The notes beneath the pieces were generated by a model. That model was not told the DNA's origin and did not search any database. It saw nothing but the letters and a program-made list of their open reading frames with translations. Shown here in pieces: positions 42,415 through 51,347 of a DNA stretch of 64,000 nucleotides (positions are counted from its first letter, which is position 1; every line of letters begins with the position of its first letter). The DNA lies in NCBI GenBank assembly GCA_963691885.1, contig OY829843.1:4588001-4652000 (forward strand), read 5' to 3'. Source of the stretch: G963691885 sp963691885 (GTDB lineage: Bacteria; Pseudomonadota; Alphaproteobacteria; UBA8366; Aestuariispiraceae). Position numbers and translations under genes: made by a program.

Positions 42415-42825
42415 ATGCCTTTCCCAAAACCGGATTCACTCGATAAGCAGACCCATGAGACGGGTACAATCCTTGCCCCCCGATTCAATGCAGACGGCCT
42501 GATCCCTGTTATCGCGCAGGATCGCGACAGCAAGAAAGTGCTGATGATGGCCTGGATGGATGCAACCGCATTGGACAAGACAATCGCAACAGGTCAGGCC
42601 CATTACTGGTCCAGAAGCCGTCAGACCCTGTGGCTCAAGGGCGAGACGAGTGGCCAAATCCAGACCGTGCACGCCCTGCATATCGATTGCGACCAGGACA
42701 CGATCCTGCTGATGGTGAGTGTTGGCGGGAATGGCGGCTGCTGCCACGTCGGATACGAAAATTGCTTCTTTCGCGAAGTCAGCGGCGTCGACAACAGTCT
42801 ATCGACAACCGGCGTAAAGGCCTGA
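42415..42825 (+). CDS. hisI: Phosphoribosyl-AMP cyclohydrolase
   Basis: 136 aa, full length for the single-domain HisI. Motifs: VLMMAWMDATALDKTIATGQAHYWSRSRQTLWLKGETSG, the metal site HIDCDQDTILL and the zinc cysteines in GGCCHVGYENCFFR. It opens the imidazole precursor ring in histidine biosynthesis. It stands apart from other his genes, 24 bp before the ArsJ-associated GAPDH gene, and may share its transcript. Confidence 0.93.
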   Translation: MPFPKPDSLDKQTHETGTILAPRFNADGLIPVIAQDRDSKKVLMMAWMDATALDKTIATGQAHYWSRSRQTLWLKGETSGQIQTVHALHIDCDQDTILLMVSVGGNGGCCHVGYENCFFREVSGVDNSLSTTGVKA

Positions 42826-42849
42826 CGGCAACCTTGTGAAGGAGATGAC

Positions 42850-43863
42850 ATGGCGCAAAGGATAGCGATCAACGGGTTCGGGCGCATGGGCCGGCTCTCG
42901 CTTCGGGCAGGTGCGCTGGACAAAGGGCTTTCCTTCGTCGCCATCAACGAGATCGCGGGTGATATGGAAACCGCCGCCCATCTTCTTGAATTCGATTCCG
43001 TCCACGGGCGTTGGGATCACTCGATTGATGTGAAGTCAGAGGGCCTGGCGGTAACAGACCATCACCTGGCGTTCACGTCCTACAAGTCGCCCTCGGAACT
43101 GCCCTGGAGTGGAGATGACGTGGATATCGTTCTGGAATGCAGTGGCAAGTTCAGAACCTGGGACAGTCTGAAACCCTATTTCGACAAAGGGATCAAGAAG
43201 GTTATCGTTGCGGCACCGGTAAAGGATGAACGCGCACTCAATATCGTAGTGGGTGTGAACCATGGCCTTTATGATCCTGACGCGAACAACCTTTTGACTG
43301 CGGCCTCCTGTACAACGAACTGCTTGGCACCGGTCGTTAAAATCATGCATGAGGGGATCGGGATCACCCACGGATCCATTACGACCATTCATGACGTCAC
43401 AAACACGCAGGTGATGGTGGATGCCCCAAAGTCTGACCTGCGCCGCGCGCGATCCGGACTGACATCCCTCATCCCGACAACAACCGGATCGGCAAAGGCG
43501 ATCGCTGATATTTTCCCGGAACTTTCCGGGAAGCTGAACGGACATGCGGTTCGCGTCCCTCTGCTCAACGCATCGCTGGCAGATTGCGTGTTTGAGATGC
43601 AACGCGACACCGATGTGGAAGAGGTCAACGCCTTGCTGAGGAATGCCAGCGAGACAGTGCTGGCAGATATACTGGGTTATGAGGAACGGCCGCTCGTGTC
43701 CGTTGATTTCCTGAACGACCCAAGATCAGGAATTATCGACGCCCCCTCAACGATGGTCGTCAACAAACGTCAGGTGAAGCTTTATGTCTGGTATGACAAT
43801 GAATGGGGCTATGCCAACCGGATGATCGATATCGCCGCGATGGTGGCGCGGTCGCTCGGCTGA
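42850..43863 (+). CDS. ArsJ-associated glyceraldehyde-3-phosphate dehydrogenase
   Basis: 337 aa GAPDH. NAD site AINGFGRMGRLSLRAG, catalytic cysteine in SCTTNCLAPVVKIMH, and C-terminal VKLYVWYDNEWGYANRM. It is paired with arsJ 24 bp downstream. The pattern (INEIAGDMETAAHLLEFDSVHGRW) matches the GAPDH branch found in ars operons. Such enzymes can use arsenate in place of phosphate to make 1-arseno-3-phosphoglycerate, the ArsJ substrate. A GGAG ribosome binding site precedes the ATG. No ArsR repressor gene is visible nearby. Confidence 0.88.
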   Translation: MAQRIAINGFGRMGRLSLRAGALDKGLSFVAINEIAGDMETAAHLLEFDSVHGRWDHSIDVKSEGLAVTDHHLAFTSYKSPSELPWSGDDVDIVLECSGKFRTWDSLKPYFDKGIKKVIVAAPVKDERALNIVVGVNHGLYDPDANNLLTAASCTTNCLAPVVKIMHEGIGITHGSITTIHDVTNTQVMVDAPKSDLRRARSGLTSLIPTTTGSAKAIADIFPELSGKLNGHAVRVPLLNASLADCVFEMQRDTDVEEVNALLRNASETVLADILGYEERPLVSVDFLNDPRSGIIDAPSTMVVNKRQVKLYVWYDNEWGYANRMIDIAAMVARSLG

Positions 43864-43887
43864 TGGACGGGTCAAAGGCAACGCAAC

Positions 43888-45132
43888 GTGACGACACGCG
43901 CTGAATACGCAACTGTTACAGCGGCTTACTGGGCCTTTACCCTGACTGATGGCGCTTTGCGCATGTTGGTCTTGTTGCATTTCCATCTGATTGGATTTTC
44001 GCCGCTTGAACTGGCAGCCCTCTTCTTGCTCTACGAGGCAATGGGGGTCATCACAAATTTTCTGGGCGGATGGATTGGGGCCCGGTTCGGCCTGAGGTCG
44101 ACCCTATTCTCCGGTCTGAGTATTCAGATCATCGCCCTTCTCCTCTTGTCACAAACGGATCCGGATTGGGTGCTCGCGCTTTCGGTCCCTTACGTCATGC
44201 TCAGCCAGGCACTCTCAGGAATTGCAAAAGACCTGACCAAGATGAGTTCCAAGTCAGCGGTAAAACTTCTGGTCAGTGACGACAGCGATAACCGTCTGTT
44301 CCGATGGGTCGCAGCCCTGACCGGGTCCAAAAACGCGCTTAAAGGGGCAGGATTTTTCCTAGGCGGCGCATTACTGTCGGGCCTCGGTTTTGAGGCCGGT
44401 TTGCTGGCGATGGCCGGCGGCCTGACATTGGTCCTGCTTTTCTGCTTTGGCCGGGTTCAGGCTGGATTGGGTAAGTCCAGGAAAGCCATGCGTGGTCGGG
44501 ACATCCTGTCAAAGGATCGTTCTATCAATCTATTGTCTTTCGCCCGCTTCTTTCTGTTTTCAGCCCGTGACGTCTGGTTTGTGATCGCCCTGCCTCTGTT
44601 TCTGAAAGACGCTTTGAATTGGGATTTCTATGAGGTTGGTGCCTTCATGGCGCTTTGGACCATCGCTTATGGCATGGTTCAGGGTTTCACGCCGAAACTG
44701 CTGGGACGGACACAGAAACAGGCAGCTGGGCAGGATCAGTCCGACACAAGTAATGCACTCGCCCTCGCCCGCAGATGGTTAATCGTGCTGCTTTTGATAC
44801 CGGGTGCGATTGCATTGGCCCTTACCCTTTTGGAGATGCAGGGTTGGTCCGTGAACCCCTCCATCATTCTGATAGGCGGTCTCTTTCTGTTCGGCTTCGT
44901 CTTTGCTCTCAATTCATCGCTGCACTCATACCTGATCGTAGGATTGTCAAAAACGGAGCAAGTCACCCTGAATGTCGGCTTCTATTATTCAGCCAACGCT
45001 GCCGGTCGTTTCCTCGGGACACTGCTATCGGGCCTGCTCTACATGAATGCAGATTTGAATGGTGCGCTTTGGGCCTCCACCGCGCTGCTCGCATTCGCCC
45101 TTTTCTTCACGTTGCGGCTGGTTCCAAAGTAA
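43888..45132 (+). CDS. arsJ: Organoarsenical efflux MFS transporter ArsJ
   Basis: 414 aa, twelve transmembrane segments. It begins with the ArsJ-typical ATVTAAYWAFTLTDGALRMLVLLHFHLIGFSPLELAALFLLYEAMGVITNFLGGW, followed by LSGIAKDLTKMSSKSAVK and AALTGSKNALKGAGFFLGG. ArsJ exports 1-arseno-3-phosphoglycerate; the unstable product then releases arsenate outside, so GAPDH plus ArsJ form an arsenate efflux pathway. The adjacent GAPDH gene makes the assignment strong. Confidence 0.92.
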   Translation: MTTRAEYATVTAAYWAFTLTDGALRMLVLLHFHLIGFSPLELAALFLLYEAMGVITNFLGGWIGARFGLRSTLFSGLSIQIIALLLLSQTDPDWVLALSVPYVMLSQALSGIAKDLTKMSSKSAVKLLVSDDSDNRLFRWVAALTGSKNALKGAGFFLGGALLSGLGFEAGLLAMAGGLTLVLLFCFGRVQAGLGKSRKAMRGRDILSKDRSINLLSFARFFLFSARDVWFVIALPLFLKDALNWDFYEVGAFMALWTIAYGMVQGFTPKLLGRTQKQAAGQDQSDTSNALALARRWLIVLLLIPGAIALALTLLEMQGWSVNPSIILIGGLFLFGFVFALNSSLHSYLIVGLSKTEQVTLNVGFYYSANAAGRFLGTLLSGLLYMNADLNGALWASTALLAFALFFTLRLVPK

Positions 45133-45152
45133 TCCTTGCCCTTCTTTATAAA

Positions 45153-45192
45153 ATAGAACATAATAGGAACATTAATTTTATCTTATAGGAAC
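45153..45192 (+). repeat. Direct repeats upstream of the LysE-family gene
   Basis: ATAGGAAC occurs at 45163-45170 and 45185-45192, 22 bp apart (about two helical turns). A shortened form, ATAGAAC, is at 45153-45159. They sit in an AT-rich 67-bp gap between arsJ and the LysE-family gene. The last copy overlaps the probable ribosome binding site (AGGAAC). They may be regulator sites or chance. Confidence 0.4.
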
Positions 45193-45199
45193 CTTCGAA

Positions 45200-45841
45200 A
45201 TGGAACTCATTGTCCCCTACCTGCCTGGCATCTTTTTGTCCTTTGGCGCATTTCTCGTAAGCATCGCCAGTCCAGGTCCAAATGTTCTGGCGATCATCGG
45301 GACATCAATGGCAGTGAACCGGGGGGCTGGCATGGCGCTGGCAATGGGCGTCGCATCGGGGTCGCTCAGCTGGGCCTTGCTCACCGCGGCTGGTTTGTCG
45401 GCGGTCCTGGCGACATACGCCTCAGCGATCTTTGTAATCAAGATATGCGGGGGTCTTTATCTGCTCTGGCTTGCTTATAAAGCTCTTCGGTCGGCGGCGT
45501 CTTCGCACGATATTGAAGCAAACGAACTTGCCGGCGGGCGCCGGACCCCGTGGGGCTATGCACGTCGCGGCTATATCGTGCAAATGACGAACCCGAAAGC
45601 AGCACTTGCGTGGATCGCAATCATTTCACTTGGCATGACACCAGACGCGCCACTCTGGGTGGCGAGCGTCATTGTCGCCGGCACCTTTTTCCTGTCCGTT
45701 TCAATCCACCTTCTCTATGCACTGGCTTTTTCCACACCGATCATGGTTCGCCTCTATGCCCGGGCCCGACGTGTCATTCAGTTGATTTTGGGATCATTCT
45801 TCGGGATCGCCGGATTACGCCTTTTGACAGATCGCAGCTGA
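45200..45841 (+). CDS. LysE/RhtB-family amino-acid exporter
   Basis: 213 aa, about six transmembrane segments. The N-terminus carries the family motif SFGAFLVSIASPGPNVLAIIGTSMAVNRGAGMALAMGVASGS, and GGLYLLWLAYKALRSA and QMTNPKAALAWIAIISLG are also typical. It exports an amino acid or related small molecule across the inner membrane; specificity cannot be read. The TetR gene faces it. Confidence 0.92.
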   Translation: MELIVPYLPGIFLSFGAFLVSIASPGPNVLAIIGTSMAVNRGAGMALAMGVASGSLSWALLTAAGLSAVLATYASAIFVIKICGGLYLLWLAYKALRSAASSHDIEANELAGGRRTPWGYARRGYIVQMTNPKAALAWIAIISLGMTPDAPLWVASVIVAGTFFLSVSIHLLYALAFSTPIMVRLYARARRVIQLILGSFFGIAGLRLLTDRS

Positions 45842-45854
45842 CAAAGGATGGGGT

Positions 45855-46544
45855 TCAACCCGTGACCTGATGCGCGTCAAGGAACAGTTTTACGGCACCT
45901 GCGACTTCCCGGTCCAACTGTTCCGGTTTGTGGTCGATCTGAATGCCCAGAATGTTTTGCAGATGGTAAGGCTCTTTGACCATGCTGGCGAATTGCCAGG
46001 CGGCCCGTTTCGGATCCTCCATCTGGATCACACCGAGATCGGCCTGATGTGATAAATAATCCGCCAACCGGTCTATCAATTGTTCCGGGCCGGTCTTGTA
46101 ATACTCTTCGCCCAGCTTCGGGAAACGCTCCGCCTCAGCGACCACAACCCGAAACAGACCAATGCCCTCTGTTGACAGCAACAGGTTCACCAACCGTCGT
46201 CCCAAGCTAAACAGAACTTCAGAAGGGTGCTGTTCCATTTGGGCATCAGAGATGAACGCCTGGGGTCCCATGACAGGCTGTCCGTCATGGCACGGGTCCG
46301 GTCCATCGGATGGAAGATCCGCCATCATCGAACACATCCCGATCATGATGGAACTGAACAAGGCCTCTTTCGAAGAAAAATGGCTGTATACCGTCCGTTT
46401 AGACACACCAGCCTCATCAGCGACAGCATCCATACTGGTCGCGCCATAGCCGTTTTCCAGGAAGAGCGTTTGAGCGGCATTCAATATTGCGCTGCGCTTT
46501 TCCTGCGAACGGGGCGTTAAGGTGTCATATGCAATCTCGGCCAT
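45855..46544 (-). CDS. TetR-family repressor of the MMPL export operon
   Basis: 229 aa. N-terminal HTH: RSQEKRSAILNAAQTLFLENGYGATSMDAVADEAGVSKRTVYSHFSSKEALFSSIM. The C-terminal domain is of the TetR_C AefR-like type (ELDREVAGAVKLFLDA). It is divergent from the MMPL transporter operon with a 304-bp gap holding a strong palindrome, so it most likely represses that operon and itself. Confidence 0.92.
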   Translation of the reverse strand: MAEIAYDTLTPRSQEKRSAILNAAQTLFLENGYGATSMDAVADEAGVSKRTVYSHFSSKEALFSSIMIGMCSMMADLPSDGPDPCHDGQPVMGPQAFISDAQMEQHPSEVLFSLGRRLVNLLLSTEGIGLFRVVVAEAERFPKLGEEYYKTGPEQLIDRLADYLSHQADLGVIQMEDPKRAAWQFASMVKEPYHLQNILGIQIDHKPEQLDREVAGAVKLFLDAHQVTG

Positions 46545-46721
46545 TATATTCTGGTTCTACTCCGGTGTTTTACGGCTCTGTTTAAGGTGGACCGATCCTA
46601 CCACCCTTCAAGGTCTACAGGATTCCATCCCGGGAACCAATCTGAACCGCGCATTTTCTAACTTAACGAATGTCGCAATAAAAAATTTTCATCAAGGTAG
46701 CGAGTGTCACTTGATTTGTAA

Positions 46722-46764
46722 ACTACACAGTGTAGTATCACTAAACGAAACTGTGCAGTGTACT
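46722..46764. promoter_or_regulatory. TetR operator: perfect palindrome plus a degenerate copy
   Basis: ACTACACAGTGTAGT (46722-46736) is a perfect 15-bp palindrome. A related sequence, AACTGTGCAGTGTACT, begins at 46749, 28 bp downstream in the same alignment. Both lie in the 304-bp region (46545-46848) between the TetR gene and the MMPL operon, which otherwise contains no gene. They are 85-127 bp before the MMPL start codon. Confidence 0.65.
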
Positions 46765-46848
46765 TTTGGCACAGTTCACATCTTACACAATCGATGCACT
46801 ATTTTGAGGGACCTCAAACCACTACCAGGTGCCCTGAGGAAAGACAGA

Positions 46849-49236
46849 ATGATGACAGAGTCCGGTCAACAATCGGCGCAGAGCCGTTCCTACACCGCAT
46901 CCGACAAACCAGTAACCGCCTTTGCGAATTTGGTGATCAAATGGCGCTGGGCCGTAATTGCCCTCTCCCTTCTGGCCACGCTGGCCGCTGCATCAGGCGG
47001 ACAGTTTATTTCCTTCTCGACAAATTACCGGGTGTTTTTCAGCAACGAAAACCCGCAATTGCAGGCCTTTGACGCGCTTCAGAACACCTATATTCGCGAA
47101 GACAACATCTCGATCGTCATAAAGCCGGACAGTGGGGATGTGTTTGAGCCAGACCTGCTCGTCGCCATGCGGAAACTGACCGATGATTCCTGGCAGATAC
47201 CCTTCACAACCCGCGTCGACAGCCTGACCAATTTCCAGAACAGCTACGCCTATGGCGAAGACGACCTCATTGTTGAGGATCTCGTCCCGGAAGACAGCGC
47301 GCTGGACGCCGCCGACTTGACCCGAATTCGGGAAACAGCGCTGGCTGAACCCCTGATCGTTGATCGTCTGGTTTCGCCGGATGCGGACACAGCCTCCATC
47401 AACGTGACCGTAACGCTGCCCATGGAAACAGAACTGGAAGTGCCCGCCGCCATGGAATACGCGCGGGATCTTATCCAGAAATTTGAAGCTGAAAATCCCG
47501 GTGTCACAGTAGCGCTGACAGGTTCTGTCGCGCTCAACCACGCTTTTACCGAGGCCAGCTTTGCAGATATCGCAAACCTAATTCCCCTGATGTACGGGGC
47601 CCTGTTGGTGGTGATGGCGGTTCTCATCCGATCTATCAGCGGCACCTTTGTAACCCTTATGGTGATCGCCTTTTCTGTTCTGACGGCCATGGGGCTTGCG
47701 GGCTGGGCCGGTATTCAGTTGACGCCACCATCGGCGATCGCGCCAACCATCATCCTGACGCTGGCCATTGCGGATTCGATCCATGTACTGATCACCTTTT
47801 TCGCCTCGATGCGGAAAGGTATGGACAAGCGTGAAGCAATTGTTGAGAGCCTGCGTGTGAACTTTCAGCCGGTCTTTTTGACCAGTCTGACCACGGTGAT
47901 CGGCTTCCTAAGCCTGAACTTCAGCGACGCGCCCCCGTTCAGAGACCTCGGCAATATCACGGCAATGGGCGTGATCGCCGCCTGGATCTTCTCAATCGGT
48001 TTCCTGCCTGCGGCAATGTCGGTGTTGCCCGTTCGCGTCAAAGTTCGCGAAGACAAGAAAGCCGCTACGATGGACCGGTTTGCAGATTTCGTGATCGGCA
48101 ACCGTCGATTGATGCTGTACTCGATGACCGGCATCATCCTCGTGCTCGCAGCTCTTGTTCCCCGGATCGACCTGAACGATCAGTTCGTCAACTATTTCGA
48201 TGACACGATTGAGTTCCGCCAGGACACCGACTTTGCAATGGAACACCTGAGCGGCATTTACCAGGCGCAATGGTCCCTGCCCGCTGGTGAGTCGAACGGT
48301 ATCAACAATCCGGAATACCTGAACACGCTCGCTGACTTTACCGAATGGCTGCGTGAGAAGCCGGCCGTCGTCCATGTGCAGACCTTGTCGGATATCGTCA
48401 AACGCCTGAACAAGAACATGCATGGCGACAACCAGGATTACTATAATCTGCCAACCGACAATGATCTGGCAGCCCAGTACCTTCTGCTGTTCGAAATGTC
48501 CCTGCCCTATGGCCTGGATCTCAACAACCAGATCAATGTCGACAAGTCATCGACCCGGATTGTGGCCACGCTTGAAAACCTGACCACCAACGAGTTGCGC
48601 GCCCTTGACCGGGATGCCAGAGCGTGGCTGGAGCAGCGCCTTGATGGCGGTGACCGACTGGATGCATCGGGCCCCTTCGTCATGTTCGCCTATATCGCCC
48701 AGCGCAATATTGAAGCGATGCTGTTTGGAACGGTGCTGGCCTTCGTCCTGATCTCGCTGACCCTGACCTTTGCGCTGCGCAGTCTGCGCTTGGGTGCGAT
48801 CAGCCTTGTACCAAACCTCGTCCCGCCAATCATGGCATTTGGACTGTGGTCGGTCCTGGTGGGTGAGATCGGGCTTGCCTCATCGGTTGTAACCGCAACC
48901 AGCCTTGGCATCATTGTGGATGCAACGGTACATTTCCTGTCGAAATACCGCAGAGCCCGCGCGCAATACGGTGAAGATGCGGAAGGGGCAGTTCGCTATG
49001 CCTTCTCGAATGTCGGCACAGCGCTGTGGGTGACCACAACAATTCTGGTCGCCGGGTTCGCGATCCTCTCTCTGAGCGCATTTGAGATCAATTCCGCACT
49101 GGGTCAGCTGACAGCCCTCACCCTCGTCATGGCATTGATCGCCGACTTCCTTCTGCTGCCCGCCATCCTGATTGCGGTCGACAAGGACAAGAAGGAAGAA
49201 GCCTCTATCGCCCCTTCCCCACAAGCCGCTGAATGA
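46849..49236 (+). CDS. MMPL/RND-family inner-membrane transporter
   Basis: 795 aa from the ATG at 46849, chosen for the GAGGAAAG ribosome binding site 8 nt upstream; a much longer frame from 46522 would cross the operator. Twelve transmembrane segments in two halves, each with one N-terminal helix, a large periplasmic loop (starting QFISFSTNYRVFFSNENPQLQAFDALQNTY and LNDQFVNYFDDTIEFRQDTDFAMEHL) and a five-helix MMPL/sterol-sensing-like block. It is of the type that exports lipids or other hydrophobic compounds using the proton gradient. It is first in a three-gene operon with a LolA-like protein and a beta-barrel. Confidence 0.92.
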   Translation: MMTESGQQSAQSRSYTASDKPVTAFANLVIKWRWAVIALSLLATLAAASGGQFISFSTNYRVFFSNENPQLQAFDALQNTYIREDNISIVIKPDSGDVFEPDLLVAMRKLTDDSWQIPFTTRVDSLTNFQNSYAYGEDDLIVEDLVPEDSALDAADLTRIRETALAEPLIVDRLVSPDADTASINVTVTLPMETELEVPAAMEYARDLIQKFEAENPGVTVALTGSVALNHAFTEASFADIANLIPLMYGALLVVMAVLIRSISGTFVTLMVIAFSVLTAMGLAGWAGIQLTPPSAIAPTIILTLAIADSIHVLITFFASMRKGMDKREAIVESLRVNFQPVFLTSLTTVIGFLSLNFSDAPPFRDLGNITAMGVIAAWIFSIGFLPAAMSVLPVRVKVREDKKAATMDRFADFVIGNRRLMLYSMTGIILVLAALVPRIDLNDQFVNYFDDTIEFRQDTDFAMEHLSGIYQAQWSLPAGESNGINNPEYLNTLADFTEWLREKPAVVHVQTLSDIVKRLNKNMHGDNQDYYNLPTDNDLAAQYLLLFEMSLPYGLDLNNQINVDKSSTRIVATLENLTTNELRALDRDARAWLEQRLDGGDRLDASGPFVMFAYIAQRNIEAMLFGTVLAFVLISLTLTFALRSLRLGAISLVPNLVPPIMAFGLWSVLVGEIGLASSVVTATSLGIIVDATVHFLSKYRRARAQYGEDAEGAVRYAFSNVGTALWVTTTILVAGFAILSLSAFEINSALGQLTALTLVMALIADFLLLPAILIAVDKDKKEEASIAPSPQAAE

Positions 49237-49264
49237 TATCAGCCACAACCAAAAGGACAAAATC

Positions 49265-50089
49265 ATGACAATGCGTAGTTTCTTGAATGGATTGAGCCTG
49301 TCGCTGGTTATGACAGCGGTAATGGCGGGATCCGCAGCCCTCACCGCAAAAGCACTTGCGGAGACACCGGAAAAAAAGGGCCTCGCCATCGCCAAGGAAA
49401 TCGACCGGCGCGACCTTGGTTTCCAGAACAGCTCGACAGTTCTGACCATGACCTTGAAGAACAAACAGGGCGAAACCAGCACCCGCGAATTGCGGACAGA
49501 CACGCTGGAGGTTGCGGATCCCGAAGTGGGCGACAAAACGCTGACAGTCTTCGATCATCCGAGGGATATTAAGGGGACCGCCTTCCTCAGCTTTACCAAA
49601 ATTCTGGATCCAGATGATCAGTGGCTCTACCTACCGGCACTCAAACGTGTCAAACGGATCTCTTCAGCCAACAAGTCCGGGCCTTTTGTGGGTAGCGAGT
49701 TTGCCTATGAGGATCTGACGTCCTTTGAGGTCAACAAATACACCTTTGTCTGGCTGCGGGATGAGGCCTGCGGCGAAATGCAGTGCTTTGTTGTGGAACG
49801 ACGTCCCCTTTATGAGAAATCCGGCTATACGCGGCAGGTCTCATGGATCGATCAGGAAGAGTATCGGATTCTGAAGACTGAGTTTTACGATCGGCGCGAC
49901 TCACTGTTAAAGACTCTGACCAGCACAGAATGGACACAGTATCTGGATCAATACTGGCGTGCCCATAACCTTGAAATGGTCAATCACCAGACTGGTAAAG
50001 AAACGATTCTGAAATTCTCACCCTATAAGTTCCAAGAGGGCATCAATGAAGCCAACTTCAACAAAAGCCGTCTCGCCCGGATTCGCTAA
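49265..50089 (+). CDS. Periplasmic LolA-like outer-membrane lipoprotein-sorting protein
   Basis: 274 aa from the ATG at 49265 (AAAGGA ribosome binding site). A signal peptide (MTMRSFLNGLSLSLVMTAVMAGSAALTAKALA) precedes a LolA-like half-barrel: STVLTMTLKNKQGETSTRELRT, FLSFTKILDPDDQWLYLPALKRVKRISSANKSGPFVGSEFAYEDLTSFEV, YRILKTEFYDRRDSLLKTL. This family is regularly encoded beside MMPL transporters and is expected to carry a hydrophobic cargo across the periplasm. Its 3' end overlaps the next gene by 44 bp. Confidence 0.88.
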   Translation: MTMRSFLNGLSLSLVMTAVMAGSAALTAKALAETPEKKGLAIAKEIDRRDLGFQNSSTVLTMTLKNKQGETSTRELRTDTLEVADPEVGDKTLTVFDHPRDIKGTAFLSFTKILDPDDQWLYLPALKRVKRISSANKSGPFVGSEFAYEDLTSFEVNKYTFVWLRDEACGEMQCFVVERRPLYEKSGYTRQVSWIDQEEYRILKTEFYDRRDSLLKTLTSTEWTQYLDQYWRAHNLEMVNHQTGKETILKFSPYKFQEGINEANFNKSRLARIR

Positions 50090-51332
50090 GACTGGTTTCG
50101 TTGCCGGCCTTGCCACTGTTGCAGTGGTATTGGCCGGTACGACGGGGCTGTGGTCGGCAACGGCACGGGCACAGGATGACGGCCCGACCATGATCCTGGG
50201 GGCGGAATTCGAGCTTTCAGGATATGTGGCCGGCGAGTTCCGCGGGTTTCTGGATGCGCCAGCCCTGCCCGGACAAGACGACAGGCGGTTCGAGCCCTCT
50301 CTCATTCTGCAGCCGGAGTTTCGCCTGTATTGGGACCGGGAGCGCCTGACCTTCATCCCCTACTATCACTATGACCCGGCCGATACGGATGGTCGAACTC
50401 ACGGGGATATTCGCGACCTTTCGGTCTATATCGAACGCGACAGCTGGGACACAACACTCGGCATCAGCAAGGTCTTCTGGGGCGTTGTGGAGAGCCGGCA
50501 TCTGGTGGACATCATCAACCAGACAGATCTGGTTGAAGATATCGACGGCGAAGACAAACTCGGCCAACCGATGGTGAATGCCCGCTGGTTCTCCGACTAT
50601 GGCACCATTGGTGCTTTTGTGCTTCCAGGCTTTAGAGAGCGAACCTTCCCCAGCGCCTCAGCCCGTCTCCGCGGTTTCCTGCCGGTGGACACTGACAACC
50701 CGATCTATAAATCCAGTGCGGAGGAGAACCATGTCGATGGCGCGTTACGCTATTCCAACACGTTTGGGGATTGGGATGTCGGGGCCAGTTACTTTCACGG
50801 CACCGGTCGGGAACCGGTCCTGGTGCAAAGCGTAAACGCCAACGGCGAGCCTGTGTTCCGTCCGAAATACGATATCATCGGTCAGGCAGGGCTCGATGTT
50901 CAGGCAACACTCGATACATGGCTCTGGAAGCTGGAAGCCATTCATCGCAGCGGTCAGGGTGACGCGTTTCTCTCGGCCTCGGGCGGTTTTGAATACACAT
51001 TTTTTGGCTTGAATGACGGATACGAGGATCTGGGGCTTCTGCTAGAATATCATTATGATGGCCGCTCAGAGGGTGCGCCGGTCACAATCTTCGACAATGA
51101 CATCTTTGCGGGGGCCAGGTTGGCCCTGAATGACGAAGCTGCAACCGAACTACTTGGCGGGTTCATCATCGATCAGCGCACGCAGGAAACCCAGATGACG
51201 TTTGAAGCCGAAAGACGCATTACAGAAACCTGGTTCGCAGGTGTAGAAGCCAGACTGTTCCTCAATGCCGATGAAGGTTCGACCTTTGACAAGGAAAGTC
51301 ACGCGATCCTGCGAATCTCCCGTTACTTCTGA
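50046..51332 (+). CDS. Outer-membrane beta-barrel partner of the MMPL export system
   Basis: 428 aa. Signal peptide (TGFVAGLATVAVVLAGTTGLWSATARAQ), then a chain of amphipathic strands (FELSGYVAGEFRGFL, FRLYWDRERLTFIPYYHYD, DLSVYIERDSWDTTLGISKVFWGVVE) ending in AILRISRYF with a C-terminal Phe, the usual outer-membrane insertion signal. It resembles the DUF1302-like or uncharacterised barrels found with MMPL and LolA-like genes. It begins inside the last codons of the LolA-like gene, so translation is coupled. It would complete a path from inner to outer membrane. Confidence 0.82.
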   Translation: MKPTSTKAVSPGFAKTGFVAGLATVAVVLAGTTGLWSATARAQDDGPTMILGAEFELSGYVAGEFRGFLDAPALPGQDDRRFEPSLILQPEFRLYWDRERLTFIPYYHYDPADTDGRTHGDIRDLSVYIERDSWDTTLGISKVFWGVVESRHLVDIINQTDLVEDIDGEDKLGQPMVNARWFSDYGTIGAFVLPGFRERTFPSASARLRGFLPVDTDNPIYKSSAEENHVDGALRYSNTFGDWDVGASYFHGTGREPVLVQSVNANGEPVFRPKYDIIGQAGLDVQATLDTWLWKLEAIHRSGQGDAFLSASGGFEYTFFGLNDGYEDLGLLLEYHYDGRSEGAPVTIFDNDIFAGARLALNDEAATELLGGFIIDQRTQETQMTFEAERRITETWFAGVEARLFLNADEGSTFDKESHAILRISRYF

Positions 51333-51347
51333 GATCAATACCCTTGA

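Noticed and set aside
46522..46848. N-terminal extension of the MMPL ORF
   Set aside because: It runs over the TetR start, the palindromic operator and AT-rich promoter sequence; the good ribosome binding site is before 46849.
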